Notes under the pieces: generated by a model | What the model was told of the DNA's origin: nothing | The model's input: only the letters and a program-made list of their open reading frames with translations | The model's database searches: none | Position numbers and translations under genes: made by a program | From: Planctomycetota bacterium | GTDB lineage: Bacteria > Planctomycetota > UBA8108 > JACQVS01 | Reading direction: 5' to 3' | NCBI GenBank assembly: GCA_028280485.1 | Contig: JANQLS010000202.1 | Coordinates: forward strand, 48,593 to 112,592 | Length of the DNA: 64,000 nt | Part shown: in pieces, positions 33,839 to 43,910 of the stretch | How the letters are laid out: every line of letters begins with the position of its first letter | Position numbering within the stretch: position 1 is the first letter of the stretch

Positions 33839-34657
33839 TTAAGCTTCACACTTAAGCGGTTCTTCGCAGCTTAATGAATCCCTTGTTAAATCCGGTCCAC
33901 AAAACTCATCCACCGGCGGCGCATGTCCTAAAAACTGGTACCCTAAACTCGAGACGGCATCCGTAATATCGACGGAGCCATCGTCGTTAAAATCACAGGC
34001 GTCTTCACACTGGGTAGTCCCCACTCCTTCAAATTGTCGAAGGAGACTCCAAATCGGATCACCAATATTGATACGGCCATCGGCGTTGCAATCACCTCTC
34101 AAAAAGGGGGAGCTACCATAGAGGCGGAAGGCTAATCCCCAATTTCCAACCCTCCACTCTTCGGTCTCGTCTTCTCGGCGAAATGAAAAGCCTTCACAAC
34201 CATCTTCACAGCTCGCAGACCAGAAGAATCTTTCTCCATCGGTACTGACAAACGAGATCAAATAGTGGCCCGGGTTGAGTTCAATCGAAGGAAGCGGTGC
34301 CGTGAAATGGAAAATGGGCGTACTTCCAAAGTCGACTTCTTCTATTTCAATGTCCTTAATATCGAAATCGATCAAGGGAGCAGAATCAGCTACTCCATCA
34401 AGGATTGGAAAGATTCGCACCGAAATATCTGCGGTATCTCCTTCCCCCCACCATTCCACTTGCTCGAGGATGGTAGGTTCTGAAATTTCAAAATCATCCC
34501 CCACTTGAATGATAAGACCCACCCCACTCATGATGGCTACGCCGTATCCCCCCGATGGATCACCGTTGTCAACCTTGAGCGCCTGCGCCTGAGCGATTCC
34601 ACAACTAAAAAATAAGACAAGAATGAGAACCTTGATAGACTGAGGAGGATAAAACAT
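33839..34657 (-). CDS. Secreted protein with dockerin-like calcium-binding C-terminus
   Basis: 272 residues with signal peptide. The middle domain (about 30-185) is beta-rich and unassigned. The C-terminal 80 residues carry two EF-hand/dockerin-like loops, FLRGDCNADGRINIGDPIW and CDFNDDGSVDITDAVSSLG, the planctomycete form of this module, ending with paired cysteines (FCGPDL, SLSCEEPLKCEA). Two ATGs exist at 34666 and 34657. AGGAG sits directly against the first and 9 bases before the second, so 34657 is chosen. The same C-terminal module ends the 734-residue protein upstream in this cluster. Confidence 0.85.
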   Translation of the reverse strand: MFYPPQSIKVLILVLFFSCGIAQAQALKVDNGDPSGGYGVAIMSGVGLIIQVGDDFEISEPTILEQVEWWGEGDTADISVRIFPILDGVADSAPLIDFDIKDIEIEEVDFGSTPIFHFTAPLPSIELNPGHYLISFVSTDGERFFWSASCEDGCEGFSFRREDETEEWRVGNWGLAFRLYGSSPFLRGDCNADGRINIGDPIWSLLRQFEGVGTTQCEDACDFNDDGSVDITDAVSSLGYQFLGHAPPVDEFCGPDLTRDSLSCEEPLKCEA

Positions 34658-34751
34658 TGAAACCATCTCCTGATTTGTCTCCTGATTTTATAAACATCGA
34701 ATCCCAGGATATCTGTATTAAGGATGTTATATCGAAATCCAATTTAAATCA

Positions 34752-36179
34752 TCATTTAATCCCCAACTCTCCTTCCCACCATTTTAAATAATCAGCATCG
34801 GATAAATTCGGATTGAGCCCTCGACGTTTCATTGTACGTTCGTAGTATTTTTTCTTTTCCACCATCACCTTTTTTAGGTCGACGGTTTTGTTTTCATCCA
34901 TTTCCCCACGATCCCCCGTTTCGAGAACCCAAACCTTTAAAGTCTTCCTGAGTTCCTCTAACTTATTCTTAAACTTAGGATCTGAGGCTAAGTTTTTCAT
35001 TTCATGAGGATCGGATTTTAAATCGTAAAGTTCTTCTTCTGGGCGAGTCTTCGCCATGAACAAACTATCCCAATTCCCTTGTTGGAGAAGAACTCTCATA
35101 ACGGTCAGGGCCGGGTATTGAAGCTTCTTATAACCTGAATGTTGAAGGTAGGGACGATTGGGAGAGAAGTTCTTAATGTACTTAAACTTTTCCGTTCTCA
35201 CACTACGGATGCGATCTTGAGCGTCACCGCAACGGTCACGAGCACTGATGATGTAAGGATGTCCCTTCCAGGTTTTAGAAAAGAGATTCAGCCCCGGTAG
35301 GTCTTTCGGCCCTTGAACTCCACAAGCGGCTAATGTAGTGGGCATGAGATCGAGAAGCGAAACCAGCTTCTTTTCCACTTCACCGCTTTTAATCTTTTCG
35401 GGCCAATGAACGATGAATGGAGTGTGGATGCCTCCATCGTAAAGCCACTGCTTACAGCGAACATGCGGACGACCGTGGTCTCCAAAAAAGAAGATCAAAG
35501 TTTTATCGAGCTCTCCCTCATCCTCTAACCGCTTGAGTATCAAGCCCACCTTTCGATCTAACTCCTCAATAGAAGCGAGATAGTTAGCCCAATCCGCTCG
35601 AATCACCCGATGCTCAGGATAATAGGGAGGAAGGATAGCCTTCGGTCGACTTCGATTACTCCTCTTAAATTTCCGATGGGGTTCAGTGATTTGAACCTGA
35701 GCGAAAAAGGGTTGCCCCGGATTTCTTTGAGACCAATCCGTTCCCGAAAAAAAAGTTTTATCGCTATAAACAAAATTGAGGTGGGACTTAGCTTTTCTTT
35801 TATCGTTTAGAAGGCCGCGACCATTAGAAACGAAGTAACCCGCTTTTCGCATCAATCCCGTGATGGTGGGAATAGAAGCCGGAAGAGCTTTTTTATCCCG
35901 CGTGTTGTGATGATGCCCCCCGATTGAAGTTTGGTACCTTCCGGTTTGAAAAGCGGTGCGAGAAGCTGAACAAACCGGCGATGTCGAAAAGGCTTGAGTG
36001 TACCGTCGCCCTCCTTGAGCCAGACGGTCGATATTGGGAGTAGAGACCTCACCGTAACCGTAACAACCGAGTTCTGGGCCAAGGTCATCCGAGATCAACC
36101 AGATGACATTCGGACGGTCTTGACCTTGAAGCAAGGTCCCAACAACACACAAAATTAAAGCTAAAAAACTTTTAAACAA
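34752..36179 (-). CDS. Secreted sulfatase, heparan N-sulfatase type
   Basis: 475 residues with signal peptide. It hydrolyses sulfate esters or sulfamates using a formylglycine made from the Cys of the signature CSASR (Cys70, after SPV). Metal-site motifs NVIWLISDDLGPELGCYG and FFGDHGRPH are in place. The C-terminus matches the sulfamidase/arylsulfatase A subgroup (EELYDLKSDPHEMKNLA). The start is TTG 36179, with GAGGGGG upstream. It lies 24 bases after the stop of the PKD/dockerin-like gene, so the two are probably one operon for attacking sulfated polysaccharides; the substrate is not shown by sequence. Confidence 0.94.
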   Translation of the reverse strand: MFKSFLALILCVVGTLLQGQDRPNVIWLISDDLGPELGCYGYGEVSTPNIDRLAQGGRRYTQAFSTSPVCSASRTAFQTGRYQTSIGGHHHNTRDKKALPASIPTITGLMRKAGYFVSNGRGLLNDKRKAKSHLNFVYSDKTFFSGTDWSQRNPGQPFFAQVQITEPHRKFKRSNRSRPKAILPPYYPEHRVIRADWANYLASIEELDRKVGLILKRLEDEGELDKTLIFFFGDHGRPHVRCKQWLYDGGIHTPFIVHWPEKIKSGEVEKKLVSLLDLMPTTLAACGVQGPKDLPGLNLFSKTWKGHPYIISARDRCGDAQDRIRSVRTEKFKYIKNFSPNRPYLQHSGYKKLQYPALTVMRVLLQQGNWDSLFMAKTRPEEELYDLKSDPHEMKNLASDPKFKNKLEELRKTLKVWVLETGDRGEMDENKTVDLKKVMVEKKKYYERTMKRRGLNPNLSDADYLKWWEGELGIK

Positions 36180-36203
36180 AGTTTTCGATCCCCCTCTTAA
36201 GTC

Positions 36204-38408
36204 TTAGTTCGCCTTGCAAACATCAAAACTTTCACAAGTCAGTTCATCTCCGGTGGCATCTAATCCACAGTTCTCAGCTCCGGGCGCAGCCGGAGGAACC
36301 GTTCCGATGAATTGATGAGAAAGGTTGGCGATAGGATCGGTGATCTCCACTTTTCCATTGTCATCAAAATCGGCTGCATCTAAGCAAGGGGGTGAAAAGT
36401 TTCCTAAAAATTGGAAGGAGAGATTGTTGATGGGATCCGTGATCTCCAAGAGACCATTGGCATCGACATCACCACGCAAGAAGGTCACACTGGTTGAATC
36501 GGTAGAACCGGTTTTAAACGAGAGACGAACGTCATCAAAATCAACTTGGTATCCGTCGACTCCCTGTTCATCGACAAACTCAACGGCTAAGAGGCGAATC
36601 TCTAAGGCTTGACCGACTAAATTAGGATGATTTGCCGACTGGTAAATCAAGCTCGCTTCAGCCCATCGACCCGATCGAGGTGAATCATCGGTTTGACTCG
36701 CGACGACAACTCCACCAGCAACCAGTTCAATCCTATAAGGTGCGCTTTCATTACGCTCGTTATAAAACGGATTTCCAACCTGAACGGTTAATTGGTATTC
36801 CGTATTGGCCACGAGGTCAGCATCCAACACTTGGTACAAGCCAAAGTCGACTCCAATTCCAGAGATCGCCCAGCCCGTGTTGTTTCCTTCAAAAGCAGTA
36901 GACGCCGGGAAACCGGTTGTTCCATCGGGATTCCAAACTCCGGCATCCGCTCGGTCGATCGGGCCGCCAGGAACCCAAGTCTCACGATTGGGATCTTGAA
37001 AAGCGTTGTACTGACCGAATCTCCAATCAGGACCTCCCGCCGCTACCCATTCACCATCATCGAGATCCAATTCTTCAAATCCGGAATTCTTGATTGCGAT
37101 CGTTTTGTTTTGAACCGTTATCATCGCTTGACTACTGAAGTCACCATTAGTAGCGGTAACAACAGTTTCACCAACCGCTAATGCCGTCAGTAAGCCATCT
37201 TCACCGATGGAGACGATGCCCTCTGGATCACTCGAATAGTTAGTTCCGGAATCGCCTGAGGTAACATCATCGGAGAAATCAAAATCTCCACTCAGCATCA
37301 CTTCAAGTTGAACACTGTCATCGATCGAAAGGGTCAACTCTTCGGGAGTGATCGAAAGCGTGGTTTCACTCACTTCGATGGTTCTCTTTGCTTCATCGAA
37401 GTTCCCTTGATTGTCTTCGACAAACAAAGTCACTTCATAAGCACCGGGCTCAGCGTAGACATGGGTCGCTTGACTTCCAACAGCAGCATTTCCATCTCCG
37501 AAATCCCATTCGATATCAGATATTTGCGCTCCGTCGGGAACAAAGGTGCAGCCGGCGTCAAAATTAACTCCCAAGCTGTCAGCCCCATCGGCGGCTTCAA
37601 TACAGGCGACCAATGTAGTGCGATCAAGCTCAGTTAATTCGAAACCGTTGATCGCGAAAAATTGTTTATGAACTCCGGAAGGATCCACTCCATCGGCAAA
37701 AGGAGCAAATCGAAAGACAACATCATCCCCATTAGAAACAAACTCAGCTCTAAAGCAGGAAGGGAGATCCCGAGGGTCAGGACTGTCGAAACCCTGAAAA
37801 GTTTCTAAAGAAGCTGGATTTCCCCCGGGAGTACTATCCGTCATTTCTTTTAGAATGGGATCCGTCCAAGTTTCTCCTCCATCGGTTGAAATTTCGACCT
37901 GAAAATCCGACCAGATATTTTCGGTGTCGTGATGAAACGAAAGCCAACTATAGCCTCCATCCGGCAATCCGGCGAGAGTGAGAGTCATGTAAGTAGGAGT
38001 ACTAAATTCATCATCTCGATTCCAGTCACCGTGCCCACCATTAGCAGGACGAGAGTCAGCACCGAGCCAATCGGTTAAGAGATCGACCTCATCCCCCAGC
38101 CAATTCGCATCGTTTCCATTACCCCGGTCGATCATCTGCCGAGTTCGATTATCCGTGGTATTCGGCCATTCGGGAGTAATCGTGATTTCATACTCTTCAC
38201 CAAAGAAATCAGCAAAATAATCTCTGGGGATAAAATCTTCAGCTCTCTCATGCCCCGCATCGTAGGGCTGAAATCCCTCTTGATTATGCGGACCACCGTC
38301 TTGCGTCATCGAGTTGAAGTCGATGTACAGTTGAGCTGATAGAGTATTCGAAAATACTAAAATTGATCCCAGTACATAAAGTAAGGATTTCATCGTTCCC
38401 GATTTCAT
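36204..38408 (-). CDS. Large secreted protein with PKD, Ig-like and dockerin-like modules
   Basis: 734 residues with signal peptide. The N-terminal part (about 25-260) is a beta-sandwich of unknown type. A PKD domain spans about 270-355 (WDFGDGNAAVGSQATHVYAE, PGAYEVTLFV). A bacterial Ig-like group 2 domain spans about 360-435 (SITPEELTLSIDDSVQLEV). A galactose-binding-like sandwich spans about 440-640 (FEELDLDDGEW, YQVDFDDVRLSF). The end holds two dockerin-like loops, FLRGDVDANGLLEITDPINN and ADFDDNGKVEITDPIANL. The modular build suggests binding of polysaccharide at the cell surface. The ATG at 38408 has AAAGGA 5 bases upstream. Confidence 0.85.
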   Translation of the reverse strand: MKSGTMKSLLYVLGSILVFSNTLSAQLYIDFNSMTQDGGPHNQEGFQPYDAGHERAEDFIPRDYFADFFGEEYEITITPEWPNTTDNRTRQMIDRGNGNDANWLGDEVDLLTDWLGADSRPANGGHGDWNRDDEFSTPTYMTLTLAGLPDGGYSWLSFHHDTENIWSDFQVEISTDGGETWTDPILKEMTDSTPGGNPASLETFQGFDSPDPRDLPSCFRAEFVSNGDDVVFRFAPFADGVDPSGVHKQFFAINGFELTELDRTTLVACIEAADGADSLGVNFDAGCTFVPDGAQISDIEWDFGDGNAAVGSQATHVYAEPGAYEVTLFVEDNQGNFDEAKRTIEVSETTLSITPEELTLSIDDSVQLEVMLSGDFDFSDDVTSGDSGTNYSSDPEGIVSIGEDGLLTALAVGETVVTATNGDFSSQAMITVQNKTIAIKNSGFEELDLDDGEWVAAGGPDWRFGQYNAFQDPNRETWVPGGPIDRADAGVWNPDGTTGFPASTAFEGNNTGWAISGIGVDFGLYQVLDADLVANTEYQLTVQVGNPFYNERNESAPYRIELVAGGVVVASQTDDSPRSGRWAEASLIYQSANHPNLVGQALEIRLLAVEFVDEQGVDGYQVDFDDVRLSFKTGSTDSTSVTFLRGDVDANGLLEITDPINNLSFQFLGNFSPPCLDAADFDDNGKVEITDPIANLSHQFIGTVPPAAPGAENCGLDATGDELTCESFDVCKAN

Positions 38409-38631
38409 GGGAATCCTTTCAATTTCTATTTCAGAATTAGAATTTAGACCTGTTTATAAATTTACCATGACCCTAGGGCTAAGAAGCTAGTGAATATCAT
38501 AAATATCGCCTGAAATTAAGGAATTTCGAGTTAGAATCACTCTAAATGAATCTGGTGAGAATACAGGTTTTTACAGATCGAGCTTTTTAAATCAAAATCT
38601 TCATTCAGGTAGCAGAAGTCATCAAGGGAAC

Positions 38632-40479
38632 ATGAATTTTAGGCTGAGTTCTTTAGTCACAAAACGCCCCCTAAAACTATGTATAGTATTTCTGATATGG
38701 AGTGTTGGACAAAGCTTTGGAAATAAAGCTCAATCTGAAGAATACTGGGCGTTTCAACCGCTAAAGAAAACCTCCCCTCCAAAAACAAATTCCCATTGGC
38801 TCAAAAACCCTATCGATCAATTTGTTCTAAGAAAACTCCAACAGAAGAACCTCAGCTTCAGTGAAGAAGCTGATCGATCGACTCTTATTCGTAGAACTTA
38901 CTTCAACTTATTGGGCTTCCCGCCCAAAGCCGAAGATGCCCAAAAATTTGCAGAAGAGATTTCTCAACAAGCCTACGAAAAACTCATCGACCAACTCCTT
39001 CAAAATCAACACTTCGGGGAACGCTGGGCGAGGCACTGGTTAGATGTTGCACGATTCGGGGAAAGCGAAGGTAGCAATCCTGAAGAAGATCGAATTCGGG
39101 GCCACGCTTATAAGTACCGCGACGCCGTTATTCATGCTTTCAACCAAGACTTGCCCTTCGATGAATTTGTTGCGATGCAAGTTTCAGGCAAAGGCTTAAA
39201 AATCGATTCACCCTTTGCTAAAGATCTCTATCAATTCACTCAGCTAGGCACCCGAATCCAACGAAACTCCCATCCTAATGAAAAAAAGTTTCATATTTTG
39301 GATGATATGGTCTCAGCAACGGGCTCAGCCTTTTTGGCTTTAACCGTTGGTTGCGCTCGTTGCCATGATCACAAGCTCGATCCAATCTCCACTGAAGAGT
39401 ATTATCAACTCACCGCCGTTTACTTTGATCTAGCCAAGGTGAATCCCAAAGTTGGGGTGAATACCATCGATGTCATAAAAGAGCCTCAAGTTCTCGCCGG
39501 AGGAAGTTGGCAGCGCCCCGTAAAAAAAATTTCCTCCGGTTTCTTAAAAGCATTGATGCGAAACCAACGATCCTCCGATGCTTGGTTGATCAAAAACGAA
39601 GCTGGCTCAAGCTCAAATCAAAAGAACCTTCGACCTCCAAGAGAAGCACTCGCCCGTTGGCTCACAGATGTCGACCACGGCTCTGGAGCTTTGTTAGCCC
39701 GTGTGATTGTCAATCGTCTATGGCAACATTATTTTGGTCGAGGATTAGTTGAAACGCCGAATGATTTTGGAAAACTGGGCGAGCCTCCCAGTCACCCTGA
39801 TTTACTTGATTGGTTAGCCCGTGAATTGATTCGTAACGATTGGAAACTCAAACCGATCCACAAACTCATTCTCACGAGCGCTACTTACCGGCAATCTTCA
39901 AGCGGGCGGTACGCAACCCAAGATCGTGAAAATCGCTGGCTTTGGCACTACCGCACTCGTCGCTTAGAAGCTGAAGCCATTCGAGATTCCCTACTCAAAG
40001 TTTCAGGCTCACTCAAAACTAAAATGTACGGTCCGAGTATCGGCATCGGAAACCGTAAAAAGAAATACAAGGAACGGCCCGAACATTGGAGGAGATCCAT
40101 CTACCTTCAGTCCCCTCGTTTCGTTCAACATCCTGTCCTTGATGTTTTCAATCCAGCTAATACCTTTGAAAGCCAAGCGACCCGTCCCGCAAGCACAACT
40201 CCTGCAGATGCCTTATTCATGTTGAACGCAGAGTTTGTCAGAAATCAAGCAGCAATCTTCGCTGAACGTGTTCTTAAAGAGCCAACAGAAAATCAATCGG
40301 AACTCATCCGTAAGATATACTGGACCGCTCTTTCACGAACTCCTTCTCAAACTGAAGTTCAATTGGGGATGAACTTTCTCTCAGACTTTAAATTTTCATC
40401 CCCTCAGGAAAGTAAGAACGAACTCGTTCAGTACTGTCACGCGATCCTGGGCCTGAGCGAATTTATTTATATACCTTGA
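38632..40479 (+). CDS. DUF1549/DUF1553 cytochrome-like protein (short form)
   Basis: 615 residues with signal peptide. The DUF1549 part has HFGERWARHWLDVARFGESEG and the single haem-c-like motif CARCHDHKLDPIS. The DUF1553 part has VIVNRLWQHYFGRGLVETPN and LILTSATYRQSS. Most family members are 800-1100 residues and begin with a PSCyt1 cytochrome; this one lacks that module and has a short middle. The next gene, DUF1501, overlaps by one base (TGATG), the usual planctomycete pairing. The function is unknown; an extracytoplasmic role in polysaccharide or organosulfur use is often proposed. Confidence 0.9.
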   Translation: MNFRLSSLVTKRPLKLCIVFLIWSVGQSFGNKAQSEEYWAFQPLKKTSPPKTNSHWLKNPIDQFVLRKLQQKNLSFSEEADRSTLIRRTYFNLLGFPPKAEDAQKFAEEISQQAYEKLIDQLLQNQHFGERWARHWLDVARFGESEGSNPEEDRIRGHAYKYRDAVIHAFNQDLPFDEFVAMQVSGKGLKIDSPFAKDLYQFTQLGTRIQRNSHPNEKKFHILDDMVSATGSAFLALTVGCARCHDHKLDPISTEEYYQLTAVYFDLAKVNPKVGVNTIDVIKEPQVLAGGSWQRPVKKISSGFLKALMRNQRSSDAWLIKNEAGSSSNQKNLRPPREALARWLTDVDHGSGALLARVIVNRLWQHYFGRGLVETPNDFGKLGEPPSHPDLLDWLARELIRNDWKLKPIHKLILTSATYRQSSSGRYATQDRENRWLWHYRTRRLEAEAIRDSLLKVSGSLKTKMYGPSIGIGNRKKKYKERPEHWRRSIYLQSPRFVQHPVLDVFNPANTFESQATRPASTTPADALFMLNAEFVRNQAAIFAERVLKEPTENQSELIRKIYWTALSRTPSQTEVQLGMNFLSDFKFSSPQESKNELVQYCHAILGLSEFIYIP

Positions 40480-41921
40480 TGAACAGCAAAGAATTAAATT
40501 CCTCACTTGAAGACCTTCAGATCAAGTTCAATCGCCGCGAGTATTTTAGCGGCATGGGTTTGGGAAGTATCGCTCTTGCGAGTTTACTACAAGAGCAGAA
40601 GATACCCATTTCTCCTCAGCCAAAACCACGAGCCAAAAACGTAATTTTCTTATTTATGGTAGGTGGAGTGAGCCATATCGAAACCTTTGATTACAAACCC
40701 GCCCTAAAAAAATACGGAGGAAAACACGCGAAAGATATCTTCACCCAAAAAGAGCTCTTTGGCTTTAATCCTGAAAAAAATTTTTCTCGCTCAAAAATCC
40801 TACCATCTGTATTCGAATACAATAGACACGGGCGCTCGGGTATGTGGATGAGTGAAATCTATCCTCATTTAAGTGGGGTGGTCGACGACATCACTATGAT
40901 CAAGTCGATGGTCAGCGGCTCTCCGATCCATTCCGTCGGTCAATTGATGATGCACACTGGCTTCAATCGCCCAGGCTTTCCCAGCTTAGGTTCTTGGTTA
41001 AGTTATGGCTTAGGGAGTGAAAATAAAAGCATGCCCGATTTTGTGGTGATGCGAGATGGTATCTCCACCGATTCCTCGGGCGGTCAAGCGATGTACCACT
41101 CCGGATTCCTACCCAGCAAACACCAAGCAACAATCATAGAAACAGGCAAAAATAAAGATCCGATTCCCTATTTATCTTCTTCCAAAAATGCCACGACCAA
41201 AAAGCAACGAAAACAACTCGAGTTGATGGCCCAATTAAATAAACTACATCGTGAAAAACATCCGACTCAACCCGAACTTCATGCTCGTATCGAAGCCTTT
41301 GAAACGGCCTTTCGAATGCAAACTGCGGCGCCCAATATTTTTGATTTAAAACAAGAATCTGAAAGTGTCCGCCAGCTCTACGGCGACACTCCCTTTGGTC
41401 GCCAGTGCCTCACCGCCAGGCGTTTAGTGGAAAACGGAGTACGCTTCGTAGAAATATTTGATGGAGCAGTAGGCCGACTTTGGGATGCCCACGGAAATCG
41501 TGGCGGCCTCGTCGGCAATCATAAGAAAAATGCCAAACGGACCGACCAGGCAATCGCAGCGCTCGTTCAAGATCTCAAGTCGCGAGGTTTATTGGATGAA
41601 ACCTTAATCGTGTGGGCTACTGAATTCGGCAGAACCCCATTTACCGAAGAAGAGAATTCAAAGAGAATTGGGCGAGGCCACCATCATTATGGATTTAGTA
41701 TGTGGATGGCAGGAGGAGGACTTAAACGTGGATTCAGCTACGGAGAAACCGATGAGCTCGGAATGCACGCTGAAAAGAATCCCGTTTCCCATCACGATCT
41801 TCACGCAACGATTTTACATCTCTTGGGTCTCGATCATTTAAAACTAACCTACAGACACAATGGTCGAGATTTTCGGCTAACCGATGTCCACGGGCGAGTC
41901 GTAAAAGACATCATCAGTTGA
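40479..41921 (+). CDS. DUF1501 protein, Tat-exported sulfatase-fold
   Basis: 480 residues from ATG 40479, which overlaps the preceding stop by one base; an in-frame TTG at 40476 is less likely. The N-terminus has a Tat-type twin-arginine stretch (NRREYFSGMGLGSIALASLL). The body shows the alkaline-phosphatase/sulfatase-superfamily signs of DUF1501: FLFMVGGVSHIETFDYKPA, VWATEFGRTPF and GRGHHHYGFSMWMAGGG. DUF1501 genes are almost always linked to DUF1549/1553 in this phylum, so the pair is expected to act together outside the cytoplasmic membrane. The substrate is unknown. Confidence 0.92.
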   Translation: MNSKELNSSLEDLQIKFNRREYFSGMGLGSIALASLLQEQKIPISPQPKPRAKNVIFLFMVGGVSHIETFDYKPALKKYGGKHAKDIFTQKELFGFNPEKNFSRSKILPSVFEYNRHGRSGMWMSEIYPHLSGVVDDITMIKSMVSGSPIHSVGQLMMHTGFNRPGFPSLGSWLSYGLGSENKSMPDFVVMRDGISTDSSGGQAMYHSGFLPSKHQATIIETGKNKDPIPYLSSSKNATTKKQRKQLELMAQLNKLHREKHPTQPELHARIEAFETAFRMQTAAPNIFDLKQESESVRQLYGDTPFGRQCLTARRLVENGVRFVEIFDGAVGRLWDAHGNRGGLVGNHKKNAKRTDQAIAALVQDLKSRGLLDETLIVWATEFGRTPFTEEENSKRIGRGHHHYGFSMWMAGGGLKRGFSYGETDELGMHAEKNPVSHHDLHATILHLLGLDHLKLTYRHNGRDFRLTDVHGRVVKDIIS

Positions 41922-42074
41922 TTGCGTCTTTATTGTAGAATCAAACCCCTAAAGTTATTCATTTCTGAGATGAATAACTCCGATAGAAGAAGTGATTGGA
42001 TTCGTTTATGAAATTCCCATAACTGAATTCCAATTTCAAACTGATTGATCAGCTCAGATTAAAGAAACCTTCAT

Positions 42075-43766
42075 ATGGATTTTTGGTCCCTACTATTTGA
42101 TATCGGAGTGTTACTGGGAGTCGCCTTTCTCTTTGGCGCTCTCTGTGAGCGCTTGCACCAAAGCGCTCTTTTAGGCTATCTCCTCGCTGGAATGCTCTTG
42201 GGCCCAAATGCTCTCAATTTTATTTCGAAGGGAGATGAAGTCGAAGGCCTTGCTGAAGTGGGAGTTTGCCTCTTACTCTTCTCACTGGGCTTAGAGTTCT
42301 CCTGGTCCAAGTTAAAAAGCTTAGGGATCACCGCCCTTGGAGGTGGTGCTTTTCAGGTAGGGTTAACTTTAGCGGCGGTTGCGCTCATCGGAACTTTATC
42401 GGGTCTTTCATTTCCCACCGCCATAGTACTCGGAGCCGCGTTTGCTCTCAGCAGTACTGCAGGAGTCTTGAGAGTCTTGATGGCTCGCTCCGAAATGGAC
42501 AGTCACCACGGACGTTACGCATTAGGAATCTTATTGTTCCAGGATTTAGCTGTCATTCCCCTCGTCCTACTGGCTAACTTTTTAAGTACGCCTGCTTCTC
42601 CCGACTCCTCTCCTCTCTCTGAACTCGCCTTTACCGGGGTCATGCTGATCTTCATGGTTTCGGGATTCTTCATGATCTTCAACTTCATAGTGCCCAAAGT
42701 TCTCTTAGCCACCTCCTCTCTCCGAAATCGTGAACTCCCGGTACTCTTTGCAGTAGTGGGTGCCTTAGGGTCCATTTATGCGGCTCATGAATTGGATCTA
42801 TCCCCAGCTGTAGGTGCCTTTATCGCGGGTATGATGCTCGGCGATTCACCCCTTGCAACTCAAGTGCGGGCGGATCTCTCGGTACTGCGAACCTTATTAG
42901 TCACGGTCTTTTTTAGTTCAATCGGGATGCTCGGAAATCCAGCTTGGATTTACGACAATCTTGGGATGACGGCACTCATCGCCGTCGGTATCATCGTTAT
43001 AAAAACCTCTCTTTGCTTCCTTGCTCTAAAAATCGTTCGACAAAACTCGAAGTCATCCTTAGCTGCAGCCTTATGCCTTTCGCAGGTCGGAGAGTTCGCC
43101 TTTGTGATTGCCGAAACTTCCCGGGGAAATCTCATCGATGAGAATTTGTTCATGGCGATCGTTTCAACGATGATGTTTACCCTTTGCCTGACCCCCTTCT
43201 TGATCGCAGGAGCCTCCTCGACAGCTACAAAACTTATCTCCATAGCTTCGAAGTTAGGATTATCTAAAAACACCGACGAAGATTCTCAAGACTCTGAGCA
43301 TTCCTTTTTTGGTCAGGCTCTCATCATCGGTTACGGGCCTGCCGGCAAGCAATGTGCTGAAGTTTTAAAGAGTGAATCTACGCCCATTACCATTTTAGAT
43401 CTCAACCCAACACTGGTTGAAGAGGCAAGAAACGCGGGCTATACATCCTTTGTTGGCGATGGCTCTCATCCTGAAGTCTTAGATCACCTTCACATCCCCT
43501 CCGCATCGGTCATCGTAGTGTCCCTTCCCGACCCTCGAGCCACAGAACTTACGATCCAAGCTCTTAGGGTGCACGCGCCAAACGTTCCGATCATCGCAAG
43601 ATCTCGTTACCACCGACACGCTCAAAAAATCGCAGATGCGGGAGCCTCCGCTCTCGTCGACGAAGAACATGAAGTCGGAAATCTCTTAGGTCAACAGGCC
43701 GAAGACTTGAAACGAGACAACTTGCATCGCAATCCCCCCGATACTGAATCAGCACTCAACTCCTGA
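42075..43766 (+). CDS. CPA2-type cation/proton antiporter with RCK domain (KefB-like)
   Basis: 563 residues. About 12 membrane helices (5-395) match the Na+/H+ exchanger fold of the KefB/KefC group (LGYLLAGMLLGPNAL, EVGVCLLLFSLGLEFS, SPAVGAFIAGMMLGDSP). A C-terminal TrkA-N/RCK domain (about 415-540) has the nucleotide-binding Rossmann start ALIIGYGPAGKQCAE and the acidic end of strand 2, ILDLNPTLVE. It should exchange K+ or Na+ for protons in the cytoplasmic membrane, gated by nucleotide. No KefG/KefF partner is adjacent. It is a single-gene unit. Confidence 0.93.
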   Translation: MDFWSLLFDIGVLLGVAFLFGALCERLHQSALLGYLLAGMLLGPNALNFISKGDEVEGLAEVGVCLLLFSLGLEFSWSKLKSLGITALGGGAFQVGLTLAAVALIGTLSGLSFPTAIVLGAAFALSSTAGVLRVLMARSEMDSHHGRYALGILLFQDLAVIPLVLLANFLSTPASPDSSPLSELAFTGVMLIFMVSGFFMIFNFIVPKVLLATSSLRNRELPVLFAVVGALGSIYAAHELDLSPAVGAFIAGMMLGDSPLATQVRADLSVLRTLLVTVFFSSIGMLGNPAWIYDNLGMTALIAVGIIVIKTSLCFLALKIVRQNSKSSLAAALCLSQVGEFAFVIAETSRGNLIDENLFMAIVSTMMFTLCLTPFLIAGASSTATKLISIASKLGLSKNTDEDSQDSEHSFFGQALIIGYGPAGKQCAEVLKSESTPITILDLNPTLVEEARNAGYTSFVGDGSHPEVLDHLHIPSASVIVVSLPDPRATELTIQALRVHAPNVPIIARSRYHRHAQKIADAGASALVDEEHEVGNLLGQQAEDLKRDNLHRNPPDTESALNS

Positions 43767-43910
43767 TGCTGATCTCTATTGTTAAAAGAATCACTCACAT
43801 CACTTAATTTTTAATTCTCCTCTAAGAGAGAATCTCTTAAGATTCAAGCTCGTACTTTCCTGCAACTCTGCTTTAGATTCCTATAATTCATTCTTAAGCG
43901 AGGAAGAGCC

